From Bacteroides sp. (lineage in GTDB: Bacteria > Bacillota > Clostridia > Lachnospirales > Lachnospiraceae): a DNA stretch of 64,000 nucleotides. The notes under the pieces were generated by a model. That model made no database searches, had not been told where the DNA came from, and saw nothing but the letters and a program-made list of their open reading frames with translations. Below are positions 28,755 to 37,272 of the stretch, in pieces; within the stretch, counting starts at the first letter, position 1, and each line of letters begins with the position of its first letter. The position numbers were made by a program, and so were the translations under genes. The stretch is taken from positions 124,001 through 188,000 of the forward strand of contig JAMPBO010000005.1 in the NCBI GenBank assembly GCA_023666705.1, read 5' to 3'.

Positions 28755-29066
28755 ATGATATCACCTATAATTGCCATGCAAAGTTCAGCTCCTATTGCTT
28801 CCATTCAACAAAATACGGAAGCACAGAGCACCTTGAATACGGCAAATGCACAGACACAGGTAAAGGAAGAAGCAAGACAGGTTAACCAGACTGTCGTTAA
28901 AAAGGATGAAGCTGTGTTTTATCAGCAGAACCATGATGCCAAGGAAGAAGGAAGAAATAAATACATGAATTTATATTCCAACAAGAAGAAAAAGGATGGC
29001 ACCAAGGTATCTGAGGAAAAATCAGGAGATATGATAAACAGGGTAAATTTTGATTTAAAAATATAA
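28755..29066 (+). CDS. Small hydrophilic protein of the motility operon, unknown
   Basis: This 103-residue protein is not recognised. It has an uncharged Ser/Ala/Gln-rich N-terminus (about 1-35), then a strongly charged Lys/Glu/Asp region (about 35-90) and a short end NRVNFDLKI. No membrane segment is visible. AAGGAG at 28741-28746 favours ATG 28755 over an in-frame GTG at 28746. It is located between fapA and the swrB-like gene with short gaps. It could be an exported flagellar accessory or export cofactor, but nothing in the sequence proves this. Confidence 0.65.
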   Translation: MISPIIAMQSSAPIASIQQNTEAQSTLNTANAQTQVKEEARQVNQTVVKKDEAVFYQQNHDAKEEGRNKYMNLYSNKKKKDGTKVSEEKSGDMINRVNFDLKI

Positions 29067-29088
29067 TAAATTACGTTAGGAGATAAAA

Positions 29089-29745
29089 ATGTCTACACCG
29101 GTTGTTGTTTTAATTATAATAGGTATTATTTTTATATTTGTCAGTTATATATTTTCAGAAACGCTTGAGCAGTCAATGCAGACAGAGGAAGGACCAATAG
29201 AAATTCCTGATGAGTTAAGTGACGAGCAAAAAGAGAAAATATCAAACATGATAAATGATTACATGGCTGCCTCTGTTGATGGAAGATTAAACGAGATAGA
29301 GGAAAAGCTTTCGGAAATCGTAAACCAGAAAACACTTGCGTTAGGTGATTATGCGGTTACCGTAAATGAAGAAATTTCAAGAAATCATAATGAGGTTATG
29401 TTTTTGTACAGCATGTTATCCGACAAGCAGAAGGAAATCATGTCCACGGCAACGGTTGTTGACGAATACAGAAAAGAAGTTGAGGAGTTTGTTTCACGGA
29501 ATAATATTGCGGTTGAGCCAAATAGTAACGAAGCAGGACTTGAGAGTGAAATCAAGGAAGTGGAGGAGGACATACTGGACAATGCGGAGGCAGAGACCAT
29601 TACGCCTGAGGTGGACAGCAGCAAGGATGTTATTTTGGAAATGCACAAGTCAGGGCTTAGTATTCTTGAAATCGCTAAGCATCTTGGGCTTGGAGTAGGT
29701 GAGGTGAAACTCGTGGTAGACTTATATCAAGGAGAAGCAAAATAA
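29089..29745 (+). CDS. SwrB-like (YlxL, DUF6115-type) membrane protein
   Basis: The 218-residue protein has an N-terminal membrane anchor (about 3-22), a long acidic coiled-coil region (about 25-165) and a C-terminal small helix-turn-helix-like motif. That motif, VILEMHKSGLSILEIAKHLGLGVGEVKLVVDLY, matches the DUF6115/YlxL family (described here by position because of length: residues about 182-214). Bacillus SwrB activates the flagellar export gate and lies between sigD and rpsB, exactly this location. The stop overlaps the next start by one base. The call rests on architecture and synteny. Confidence 0.78.
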   Translation: MSTPVVVLIIIGIIFIFVSYIFSETLEQSMQTEEGPIEIPDELSDEQKEKISNMINDYMAASVDGRLNEIEEKLSEIVNQKTLALGDYAVTVNEEISRNHNEVMFLYSMLSDKQKEIMSTATVVDEYRKEVEEFVSRNNIAVEPNSNEAGLESEIKEVEEDILDNAEAETITPEVDSSKDVILEMHKSGLSILEIAKHLGLGVGEVKLVVDLYQGEAK

Positions 29746-30383
29746 TGAAGTTAAAATATTTTATAAGAGGACTTGGTGCAGGAATCATATTTTCCGCTGT
29801 CATTTTATTAGCTGCATATATGACGGGTGGTGCGTATAAAATTTCCGATGAGGAAATAATAAAAAGAGCGGAAAAGCTTGGAATGATACAGGATGATAAG
29901 GATATCATTGCTTCGTCGGGCTCTGCAAGCGGAAAGGAAGAACCGTCTGCCAGTGAAAAAACGACAACAGAGGCACCTACAACGGATAAAATGACATCGG
30001 AAGATACTGCAACGTCTGAAGATACGGAAGAATCTACAACAGAAAATACAACGACAGAGGCTACGACAACAGAGGCACCTACGACAGAAAAACCGACAAC
30101 GGAGGCTACGACAACAGAGGCACCTACGACAACAGAACGGACTACAACGGAAAAGCCGGGAGACGGAGATTATGTGAAGGCTACCATAACCGTACAGGCA
30201 GGTATGGGCTCCTACGAGGTTGCTGTCTTGCTTCAAAATGCAGGAATTATCAAGGATGCAAGTGACTTTGATGTTTATCTGAACAGAAACGGTTATTCTA
30301 CCCAGATACGAATCAAGTCGCAGGAGTTTAACAGCAATATGTCCTATGAGGAAATTGCCAAGCTTCTCGTAAAGGAAAATTAA
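29745..30383 (+). CDS. MltG/YceG N-domain-like protein with Thr-rich stalk
   Basis: The 212-residue protein has one N-terminal membrane segment (about 8-28), then a Thr/Glu/Pro-rich stalk (about 65-140) built of TTTEAPTT-type repeats. The C-terminal domain of about 70 residues contains ITVQAGMGSYEVAVLLQNAG and a closing MSYEEIAKLLV, which resembles the LysM-like N-terminal subdomain of the endolytic transglycosylase MltG. The MltG catalytic domain is absent, so it is probably a wall-binding or regulatory protein rather than an enzyme. Its start overlaps the swrB-like stop, so it is the last gene of the motility unit. Confidence 0.72.
   Translation: MKLKYFIRGLGAGIIFSAVILLAAYMTGGAYKISDEEIIKRAEKLGMIQDDKDIIASSGSASGKEEPSASEKTTTEAPTTDKMTSEDTATSEDTEESTTENTTTEATTTEAPTTEKPTTEATTTEAPTTTERTTTEKPGDGDYVKATITVQAGMGSYEVAVLLQNAGIIKDASDFDVYLNRNGYSTQIRIKSQEFNSNMSYEEIAKLLVKEN
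30057..30131 (+). repeat. In-gene direct repeat encoding Thr-rich stalk
   Basis: Two identical 30-base units at 30057-30086 and 30102-30131 lie 45 bases apart inside a wider tract of degenerate ACAACAGAG-type units. They encode the repeated Thr/Glu/Ala/Pro stalk of the MltG-like protein. Such repeats can change copy number by slippage without frameshift because the period is a multiple of three. Confidence 0.85.
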
Positions 30384-30453
30384 AGGTACATAACGGCTTT
30401 TATGAAGAGTATACAGACAAAAAATTAGTGTTTTTATTTTTTCATTCAAGAAT

Positions 30454-30477
30454 AAAAAGTGCTTGCGGGCACTTTTT
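30454..30477 (+). terminator. Terminator ending the motility cluster
   Basis: The arms AAAAAGTGC (30454-30462) and GCACTTTTT (30469-30477) pair perfectly around the 6-base loop TTGCGG. It lies 70 bases after the last motility gene. Its loop also forms the -35 of the rpsB promoter. Confidence 0.85.
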
Positions 30478-30491
30478 ATTTATGTTATAAT
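30463..30491 (+). promoter_or_regulatory. rpsB-tsf promoter overlapping the terminator
   Basis: TTGCGG (30463-30468, which is the terminator loop) and TATAAT (30486-30491) are separated by 17 bases, with extended -10 TG at 30483-30484. Transcription would start near 30498, about 120 bases before rpsB. The -35 is weak but the extended -10 is strong. Confidence 0.7.
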
Positions 30492-30497
30492 CAGCTT

Positions 30498-30620
30498 CGT
30501 GTGAAAAAACATGTGGGTGGATAAGTAGACTGGTGCCATCATAACGCAGGTGGTCTCTACGAAATAAAACACATTTATATTTTTGAATCCCACAGAAGTG
30601 AAAAACCAAGGAGGTATATT
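30498..30620 (+). promoter_or_regulatory. Structured rpsB 5' leader
   Basis: The leader of about 120 bases can fold into a closing helix TGTGGG (30512-30517) with CCCACA (30589-30594). An inner helix GTAGA (30525-30529) with TCTAC (30556-30560) and an apical helix CCATC (30536-30540) with GGTGG (30549-30553) lie within it. The ribosome site AAGGAGG follows at about 30608-30614. This shape suggests autoregulation by a ribosomal protein such as S2, but I recognise no named leader family. Confidence 0.45.
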
Positions 30621-31376
30621 ATGAGCGTTATTTCAATGAAACAGTTACTGGAGGCAGGTGTTCATTTTGGACATCAGACAAGAAGATGGAATCCTAAGAT
30701 GGCTGAGTATATTTATACTGAGCGTAATGGAATTTACATCATTGACTTACAAAAGTCTGTTGGTAAGGTGGACGAGGCATACAAGGCAGTGCTTGATTGT
30801 GTTTCAGAAGGCGGAAAGATTCTTTTTGTCGGTACAAAGAAGCAGGCACAGGATTCTGTTAAGTCAGAGGCAGAGAGATGTGGCATGTATTATGTTAACC
30901 AAAGATGGTTAGGTGGTATGCTTACAAACTTTAAGACAATTCAGACAAGAATTGAGAAGCTTAGAAAGTATGAGGCTATGGAGGCTGACGGTACATTTGA
31001 CGTTCTTCCTAAGAAGGAAGTAATTGAGATTAAGAAAGAAATGGATAAGCTTCAGAAGAACCTTGGCGGTATCAAGGACATGAAGACAATTCCTGACATG
31101 ATATTTGTAGTTGATCCACGCAAGGAAAAGAACTGCGTGCAGGAGGCTCATGCACTTGGAATTCCGCTTGTTGGCATTGCAGATACAAACTGTGATCCGG
31201 AGGAGCTTGATTATGTAATTCCGGGAAATGATGATGCAATCAGGGCAGTAAAGCTTATCGTATCTAAGATGGCAGATGCTGTTATTGAGGCTAACCAGGG
31301 TGCGGACGCAATGACACCTGAGGAGGCAGAGTCCATGGAGGCTGATGCCGAGGAGGAAGCTGCTGAGGAGGCATAA
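30621..31376 (+). CDS. rpsB: Small ribosomal subunit protein uS2
   Basis: The 251-residue protein matches S2 over its whole length. [20 protein letters not shown] is near the N-terminus, with [31 protein letters not shown], and [14 protein letters not shown] with VIPGNDDA in the second half. The C-terminus is an acidic Glu/Ala tail. S2 joins the 30S subunit late. It is followed by tsf as in almost all bacteria. It has its own promoter and structured leader. Confidence 0.98.
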   Translation: MSVISMKQLLEAGVHFGHQTRRWNPKMAEYIYTERNGIYIIDLQKSVGKVDEAYKAVLDCVSEGGKILFVGTKKQAQDSVKSEAERCGMYYVNQRWLGGMLTNFKTIQTRIEKLRKYEAMEADGTFDVLPKKEVIEIKKEMDKLQKNLGGIKDMKTIPDMIFVVDPRKEKNCVQEAHALGIPLVGIADTNCDPEELDYVIPGNDDAIRAVKLIVSKMADAVIEANQGADAMTPEEAESMEADAEEEAAEEA

Positions 31377-31410
31377 GATACGAACTGCAGCGTCAAAGAC
31401 GCTTTGTTCT
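31377..31410 (+). repeat. Dispersed leader repeat, copy A (before tsf)
   Basis: This 34-base element starts directly after the rpsB stop. It matches copy B (51313-51366) at 28 of 34 bases, including ACTGCAGCGTCAAA and the closing CTTTGTTCT. In this copy GCGTC and GACGC pair around AAA, followed by TTTGTTCT, so it may act as a weak attenuator between rpsB and tsf. Confidence 0.65.
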
Positions 31411-31460
31411 ACAATTCATGATATTGGTTTATATATAATTTAGTTAGGAGGACTATATAG

Positions 31461-32396
31461 ATGGCAGCTATTTCAGCTAGTATGGTTAAAGAGTTAAGAG
31501 AAATGTCAGGTGCCGGAATGATGGACTGTAAGAAGGCTCTTACAGAGTGTGACGGTGATTTTGATAAGGCTATGGAGTTCCTGAGGGAAAAGGGACTTGC
31601 AACTGCACAGAAGAAGGCAGGAAGAATTGCAGCAGAGGGTATTGTTGCAACAACTGTGATTGATGGCGGAAAGACAGCAGCAATCGTTGAGGTAAATGCT
31701 GAGACAGATTTTGTTGCTAAGAATGACGTGTTCCAGGGATATGTAAAAGAGGTGGTTGACCAGCTTGTTACAAGCACTTCTGAGGATGTTGATGCCTTTA
31801 AGGCAGAGAAGTGGGCAAACGACCCATCCATGACGGTAGAGGAAAAGCACGCAGCTATGATTGCCAAGATTGGCGAGAATATGACAATCAGAAGATTTGA
31901 GAGAATCAAATCAGATGGCATTGTTGTATCATACATTCATGCAGGCGGAAAGATTGGTGTTCTTGTTGAGGCTGATACAGATGGTTCAGGGGAGGCAATT
32001 GAGGAGTGCTTAAAGAATGTTGCAATGCAGGTTGCAGCCATGAATCCGAAGTATGTTTCAACTGACGAGGTATCAGAGGAGTACAAGGCACATGAGCTTG
32101 AAATTCTTGTTGCACAGGCTAAAAATGACCCTAAGAATGCGAGCAAGCCTGACAATATCATCGAGAAGATGGTACAGGGACGTCTTAACAAGGAGCTTAA
32201 GGAGGTTTGTCTTCTTGAGCAGGAGTATGTTAAGGCTGAGAACAAGGAAAATGTTGCTGCATATGTAGCATCTGTTGCAAAGGCACAGGGATGCAGGCTT
32301 GCAGTTAAGAAATTTGTCCGTTTTGAGACAGGTGAAGGTCTTGAGAAGAAGAATGAGGACTTTGCAGCAGAGGTTGCAGCCCAGATGGGAATGTAA
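31461..32396 (+). CDS. tsf: Elongation factor Ts
   Basis: The 311-residue protein has the N-terminal UBA-like domain (AISASMVKELREMSGAGMMDCKKAL, about residues 3-40) with the TDFVAKN core motif near residue 80. The paired dimerisation domains and a C-terminal helical part ending AAEVAAQMGM follow. EF-Ts exchanges GDP for GTP on EF-Tu. TTAGGAGG precedes ATG 31461. It is followed by a strong terminator. Confidence 0.97.
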   Translation: MAAISASMVKELREMSGAGMMDCKKALTECDGDFDKAMEFLREKGLATAQKKAGRIAAEGIVATTVIDGGKTAAIVEVNAETDFVAKNDVFQGYVKEVVDQLVTSTSEDVDAFKAEKWANDPSMTVEEKHAAMIAKIGENMTIRRFERIKSDGIVVSYIHAGGKIGVLVEADTDGSGEAIEECLKNVAMQVAAMNPKYVSTDEVSEEYKAHELEILVAQAKNDPKNASKPDNIIEKMVQGRLNKELKEVCLLEQEYVKAENKENVAAYVASVAKAQGCRLAVKKFVRFETGEGLEKKNEDFAAEVAAQMGM

Positions 32397-32433
32397 GCAA
32401 TTCCAAATTATATGAATATTTGTTGTATATAGC

Positions 32434-32467
32434 AAAAAGCCGTTGGATCAGGTTCCAGCGGCTTTTT
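32434..32467 (+). terminator. Intrinsic terminator after tsf
   Basis: AAAAAGCCG (32434-32442) pairs with CGGCTTTTT (32459-32467). The stem continues through a mismatch with TGGA and TCCA. The T-run is part of the descending arm. It closes the rpsB-tsf unit. Confidence 0.88.
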
Positions 32468-32475
32468 GAAGTTAC

Positions 32476-32502
32476 TTGATAAAACCGGACGAATTGTATA
32501 AA
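32476..32502 (+). promoter_or_regulatory. Possible promoter for pepD
   Basis: TTGATA (32476-32481) and TATAAA (32497-32502) lie just after the tsf terminator but with only a 15-base spacer, so the call is weak. About 85 bases of leader would separate it from pepD. Confidence 0.3.
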
Positions 32503-32586
32503 ATAAATAATAGAAAGTTTTATACGATTTGTAGAGCAGGCGGAATAAAAAATTCATAGTATATAGAAAATGTTTGGAGGCGTATC

Positions 32587-34038
32587 ATGTCATTATCTGA
32601 ATTATCACCCAAAGAGGTATTTGATTATTTTCAAAAGCTTGCAGCTATTCCCCACGGTTCGGGAAATACGGACCGTATTGCCGAGTTTTGCATGGAATTT
32701 GCAAAGGAGCACGGACTTAGGGCAAGAAAAGACGAGGCAAATAATGTTGTTATTTTTGCAGATGGTTCACCAGGCTATGAAAAAAGTGAGCCTGTGATTT
32801 TGCAGGGACATCTGGACATGGTCTGTGAAAAAGACGAAGACTGCAGGTTAGATATGGAGCAGGATGGTTTGGAGGTTTGTACGGACGGTGTGAAGGTCTG
32901 GGCGGAAGGAACCACACTTGGCGGCGATGATGGAATTGCAATTGCTTATATTTTGGCAATTCTTGCATCAGATACCATTCCGCACCCACCCATTGAGGCA
33001 TTGCTTACCAGTGATGAGGAAATCGGAATGCTGGGAGCCAATGCATTGGATGTCAGGGACCTCACTGCAAAGCGGCTCATCAACATAGACTCAGAGGAGG
33101 AAGGGGTGCTTTATGTAAGCTGTGCAGGCGGTGTCAGTGCACTCTGCGATATCCCATTTTGCATGGAGCAGACAAATCAGGCGGCAGAATGTGCATACCG
33201 CATCACAGTGAGCGGACTTTTGGGAGGACATTCCGGCACGGAAATTCATAGGAACCGGGGCAATGCAATTAAGCTTCTCGGAGCTGCACTGGCAAGCATG
33301 AGCCGCACATGTACACTTTCGTTAGTCCATGTTTCGGGCGGTGGTAAAGAAAATGCAATTCCAAAGACAGCGGAGGCAACGGTATGTGTTCCTGCAAATC
33401 AGGCACATACACTGGAGCAAGGCATAACGGAATTTTTAAAACTGATAAATCAGGAGCTGTCTGCGGCAGAACCTGGGCTTCTCATCACCGCAACACCTGT
33501 AGATATGCCGAAGCAATGTATGAATCAGGAAAGTACAAGGCGTGTGATTTTTGCATTGCAGCAATTTCCTGACGGTATGCAGAAAATGAGTTCTGAAATT
33601 GAGGGATTGGTACAGACCTCATTAAACTTAGGTATTTTGTTTATGGAGGATGACCACGTTGTGTTTCAGTGTTTAATCCGAAGCAACACTGCTGGTGGAA
33701 AGCAGCTTATCATGGAGAAGGTGACTGCATTTACTGGGTATCTTGGCGGTACGGTGACGATGCAGTCGGATTATCCTGCATGGGAATATCGGGCGGAGTC
33801 AAGACTCCGTGAGATAATGATTCATACCTATGAGGAGGTATATCAAAAGGCACCGCATGTGACTGCAATTCATGCAGGACTGGAGTGCGGTATCCTGGCA
33901 GGGAAAATGCCGGATGTGGACATGATTTCCTTTGGACCGACGTTGGAAAACGTGCATACACCAAGGGAGAGCATGGATGTGGCATCCGTAAAAAGAAGCT
34001 GGTACTATTTATTAAAGGTACTGGAGAATCTTCAATAA
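32587..34038 (+). CDS. pepD: Aminoacyl-histidine dipeptidase (Xaa-His dipeptidase) PepD
   Basis: The 483-residue M20 family metallopeptidase shows metal-binding stretches VILQGHLDMVCEKD (about 77-90), LGGDDGIAIAY (bridging Asp) and TSDEEIGMLGA (catalytic Glu pair). It also has DSEEEGVLYVSCAGG, which is typical of PepD. A lid/dimer domain fills the middle (about 205-390). It hydrolyses Xaa-His dipeptides such as carnosine in the cytoplasm, with zinc. TTGGAGG precedes ATG 32587. It stands alone between the tsf terminator and the promoter of the next gene. Confidence 0.93.
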   Translation: MSLSELSPKEVFDYFQKLAAIPHGSGNTDRIAEFCMEFAKEHGLRARKDEANNVVIFADGSPGYEKSEPVILQGHLDMVCEKDEDCRLDMEQDGLEVCTDGVKVWAEGTTLGGDDGIAIAYILAILASDTIPHPPIEALLTSDEEIGMLGANALDVRDLTAKRLINIDSEEEGVLYVSCAGGVSALCDIPFCMEQTNQAAECAYRITVSGLLGGHSGTEIHRNRGNAIKLLGAALASMSRTCTLSLVHVSGGGKENAIPKTAEATVCVPANQAHTLEQGITEFLKLINQELSAAEPGLLITATPVDMPKQCMNQESTRRVIFALQQFPDGMQKMSSEIEGLVQTSLNLGILFMEDDHVVFQCLIRSNTAGGKQLIMEKVTAFTGYLGGTVTMQSDYPAWEYRAESRLREIMIHTYEEVYQKAPHVTAIHAGLECGILAGKMPDVDMISFGPTLENVHTPRESMDVASVKRSWYYLLKVLENLQ

Positions 34039-34169
34039 AACGAATACGTTTCATGGAACTTTAGGCAAATTCTGGTAGGATTTTAAATTTTGCCAGAGAA
34101 AATTCGGAGTAATTTCTTATAAAGTAAAAAAGTAACTAGGACTGTAAAGCTGCTAATATGATGTTACCC

Positions 34170-34198
34170 TTGAAAATGCCAATGAAATGTGACATAAT
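34170..34198 (+). promoter_or_regulatory. Promoter for the PAS-GGDEF gene
   Basis: TTGAAA (34170-34175) and CATAAT (34193-34198) have a 17-base spacer and an extended -10 TG at 34190-34191. The start codon of the downstream gene is 38 bases further on. Confidence 0.7.
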
Positions 34199-34235
34199 AA
34201 TGGAGTATTTACATTAAACAAAAAAGAGGTACAAT

Positions 34236-35555
34236 ATGAACGCAGAGGAAATATGGGAGCAATATGGAATTTCCGACTATCACCGTTTAAAATATTTGGG
34301 CGATGATGTAAATGAGGTTTTAACCATTTTGTTAAAAAATATTCAGGCAGGTGTTGGTCTGTTTGAGGTAGGAAAAACGATAAGGGCTTTATACTTAAAT
34401 GAGGCATTTTATGATTGTATCGGTTATACGAGAGAGTCATACAGGAAATACGAATCTGATATTTATGGAACGTTGCTTCCTGAGGATAAGGAAGAATTCA
34501 ATAAATGTATTAATGAGCATGCACCTTTAGGCGAGGATATATATTTTACCGTGAGAGGTTACAGGGATGACAAAAGCTTGGGATGGTTTGATGTTAAGGG
34601 TGTGCCGCTTGATAACAAAATCAATGATAATCCTATTTATCTGACGGTTATTTCTGATATATCCTACAAAAAGGAAAAGGAAGATAAAATAAAAGAGCTT
34701 GAGGAAGCTAATGAGAAGCTTTTATTGCAGGAGGAGCGGTACAAAATATTAGAGGGTACTGCACAGGGACTTTTGTTTGAGTATTATCCGAAAAGGGATA
34801 CGATGGTATTTTCATACAATTTTCCCAACAATAAAAAGCGGAGAGAAATTGAAAATTACAGTGAGTACAGTAAAAATTCCCCAATTGTACATAGCAGCTT
34901 TGTGGAGATGTTCCGCAAGGCACTGATTGATGCATGTACACATGAGATTGAGGACAGTATTGAATACCTGTCATCAATATCAGGCGGCGGATACAGATGG
35001 CATAGAACATACTATAAAAGTATTTTGGGTGCAGATGGAAAGGTTTCCAGCGTAATCGGTAGAATTATGGATATCCATGATGAGAAGATGCAACGGGAAA
35101 TGTTGAACTATAAGGCTGATATGGATGGGCTTACAAACCTTTACCGCAAAGAGGTTGCATTTGAAAAAATGCAGGAGTTTATGGATGATACGCCTGAATG
35201 TGAATTTTATTTTTCAATTTTAGATTTAGATAATTTTAAGGAAATCAATGATAAATATGGTCATAAGTATGGTGACGGCGTCTTAAAGCAAATGGCTGAC
35301 GGACTTACAAGGGTTTTTGATGAGAATAGTGTAGTCGGCAGATTTGGCGGGGACGAGTTTATCGTGTTGACAAAGGCGATGCCGTATGATGAGGTGAAAA
35401 GACGTCTTGAGGAAATAAAGGATACGATACATTTTTGTGCGGGTGTTGTGAAATGTAAGACGGGTGAGGACATAAAGGAATGTTTTGACAGGGCGGATAA
35501 GGCGATGTACCATGTGAAGTCCTCAGATAAGAACGGAATTTTCTACGAGGAGTAA
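34236..35555 (+). CDS. PAS-domain diguanylate cyclase (GGDEF)
   Basis: This 439-residue soluble protein has two PAS-like regions (about 25-145 and 165-285) separated by a coiled coil (about 148-175). A C-terminal GGDEF domain (about 290-435) follows, with DMDGLTNLYRKE, LDLDNFKEINDKYGHKYGD and an intact GRFGGDEF. It should make cyclic di-GMP from GTP. The usual product-inhibition site RxxD before the active loop is replaced (DENS), so feedback inhibition is probably absent. No membrane segment is seen, so it likely senses a cytoplasmic signal. Its target may be the PilZ protein of the motility operon. Confidence 0.9.
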   Translation: MNAEEIWEQYGISDYHRLKYLGDDVNEVLTILLKNIQAGVGLFEVGKTIRALYLNEAFYDCIGYTRESYRKYESDIYGTLLPEDKEEFNKCINEHAPLGEDIYFTVRGYRDDKSLGWFDVKGVPLDNKINDNPIYLTVISDISYKKEKEDKIKELEEANEKLLLQEERYKILEGTAQGLLFEYYPKRDTMVFSYNFPNNKKRREIENYSEYSKNSPIVHSSFVEMFRKALIDACTHEIEDSIEYLSSISGGGYRWHRTYYKSILGADGKVSSVIGRIMDIHDEKMQREMLNYKADMDGLTNLYRKEVAFEKMQEFMDDTPECEFYFSILDLDNFKEINDKYGHKYGDGVLKQMADGLTRVFDENSVVGRFGGDEFIVLTKAMPYDEVKRRLEEIKDTIHFCAGVVKCKTGEDIKECFDRADKAMYHVKSSDKNGIFYEE

Positions 35556-35575
35556 TTTAGGCAGGTGAACAACCT

Positions 35576-36262
35576 ATGGAACAGTTTGAGCGTACAGAGA
35601 TGCTTCTCGGTGCAGAAAAAATGGATAGGCTTTCAAAATCAAGGGTTGCAATATTTGGCATTGGCGGTGTCGGCGGTTATGTAACGGAGGCACTCGCCAG
35701 AAGCGGTGTCGGTGCATTTGTTTTGGTTGACAGCGATATGGTTAGTGTATCAAACATTAACCGCCAGATTATTGCAACCCATAAAACGATTGGACAGTAT
35801 AAGGTAGATGTCATGCGAGACAGAATTCTTGAAATTAATCCCAATGCAGATGTAAAAATCAAAAAGTGCTTTTTTCTCCCTGAAAATTCAGATGAATTTG
35901 ACTTTTCAGGGTATTCATATGTTGTGGATGCAGTGGATACGGTGACTGCAAAAATAGAAATTATTATAAAGGCAAAGGCGGCAGGTGTGCCAATTATAAG
36001 CAGTATGGGTGCAGGAAATAAGCTGGAAGCATCCATGTTTCAGGTTGGTGATATTTATGGGACATCCGTGTGCCCACTTGCAAGAGTTATGCGCCGTGAG
36101 TTAAAGAAGAGAGGTATAGAAAGCTTAAAATGTGTGTATTCTACGGAGAAGCAGGTAAAATCCGGGGATTGTTCCGTGCATGAGAGAATTCCGGGAAGCG
36201 TTGCCTTTGTACCTTCCGTGGCGGGGCTTATGATTGCAGGCGAGGTTGTAAAGGATTTATAG
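35576..36262 (+). CDS. tcdA: tRNA threonylcarbamoyladenosine dehydratase TcdA
   Basis: The 228-residue ThiF/E1-like adenylating enzyme begins with FERTEMLLGAEKMDRLSKSRV. It has the nucleotide loop IFGIGGVGGYV and the VDSDMVSVSNINRQI segment of the TcdA (CsdL) subgroup. TcdA converts t6A37 in tRNA to its cyclic form in an ATP-dependent step. The sulfur partner CsdA-like enzyme could be the nifS product at 56536, but that is only a guess. It is about 20 bases downstream of the GGDEF gene, probably in the same transcript. Confidence 0.92.
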   Translation: MEQFERTEMLLGAEKMDRLSKSRVAIFGIGGVGGYVTEALARSGVGAFVLVDSDMVSVSNINRQIIATHKTIGQYKVDVMRDRILEINPNADVKIKKCFFLPENSDEFDFSGYSYVVDAVDTVTAKIEIIIKAKAAGVPIISSMGAGNKLEASMFQVGDIYGTSVCPLARVMRRELKKRGIESLKCVYSTEKQVKSGDCSVHERIPGSVAFVPSVAGLMIAGEVVKDL

Positions 36263-36288
36263 CTGCACACATGTAAGGAGATTTTGAT

Positions 36289-37212
36289 ATGTATGATGTT
36301 GTGATTATCGGAAGTGGTCCTGCAGGACTTTCTGCTGCTGTCTATGCAATGAGGGCAAAGCTTGATATTGTAGTCATTGAAAAGGAAGCGTTTAGCGGAG
36401 GACAGATGATAAGTGCTGACAGGGTAGACAATTATTTGGGACTGCCGCAAAAAAGCGGATATGATTTGGCATATGCGTTCAGGGAGCATACAGATCATCT
36501 TGGAGTATCCTTTGTAAGCGGGGAAGCTTCCTCACTTGAGGATTTTGGAACATATAAAACGGTCACCTTGACAAACGGGGATAAATATGAGACAAAAACC
36601 GTGCTTATCACATCGGGGGCACGCCATAAAAGACTGAATGCAAAGGGGGAGGACAGGCTGATTGGAATGGGTGTTTCCTATTGTGCGACCTGTGACGGAG
36701 CATTTTACAAGGGTAAATCTGTTGCTTGTGTAGGCGGCGGAAATACTGCATGTCACGAAGCATTATATTTGTCCAACCTATGTGATACGGTATATCTGAT
36801 ACACAGACGCAAGGAACTTCGGGCATCCAAGGATATACAGGGCAAGGTTATGAATAAGGCGAACATCAAATTTATGCCTTATTTTGAAGTGAAGGAGATA
36901 TACGGAGAAAATTATGTTGAGGAAATACTTGCTGTCAATAACAGGACAGGGGAATCAGTTAAAATTTCCGTAGCAGGTGTTTTTGTTGCAGTTGGCATGG
37001 AACCGGAAGCAAAGCTTGTGAAAAACCTTGCAGAGGTTGATGATTTTGGATATATTGTTGCAGACGAAAGCTGCAGGACAAGTGCGGATGGCATTTTTGC
37101 CGCAGGTGATGTCAGAACAAAAGCGGTAAGGCAGATTATTACGGCTGTGTCCGATGGGGCAAATGCCGTGTACTCCATTGAGGAATATCTGAATCAGAGG
37201 CTGTCAAATTAA
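36289..37212 (+). CDS. trxB: Thioredoxin reductase (NADPH/FAD)
   Basis: The 307-residue protein has an N-terminal FAD loop VVIIGSGPAGLSAAVYA, the redox pair Cys132-Cys135 (SYCATCDGAFY), and an NADPH loop with VGGGNTACHEALYL and HRRKELRASK. The C-terminal FAD motif is FAAGDVRTKAVRQI. It reduces thioredoxin in the cytoplasm. It follows tcdA by 26 bases. No thioredoxin gene lies next to it. Confidence 0.94.
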   Translation: MYDVVIIGSGPAGLSAAVYAMRAKLDIVVIEKEAFSGGQMISADRVDNYLGLPQKSGYDLAYAFREHTDHLGVSFVSGEASSLEDFGTYKTVTLTNGDKYETKTVLITSGARHKRLNAKGEDRLIGMGVSYCATCDGAFYKGKSVACVGGGNTACHEALYLSNLCDTVYLIHRRKELRASKDIQGKVMNKANIKFMPYFEVKEIYGENYVEEILAVNNRTGESVKISVAGVFVAVGMEPEAKLVKNLAEVDDFGYIVADESCRTSADGIFAAGDVRTKAVRQIITAVSDGANAVYSIEEYLNQRLSN

Positions 37213-37272
37213 AACGATGCTACATTTTTTATGGCAGAAAATAGTATAATTTAGCATGGTAATATGACGTGG

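Noticed and set aside
29958-30150. CRISPR-like or tandem-repeat array
   Set aside because: The repeats are in frame inside a coding region and encode a Thr-rich stalk.
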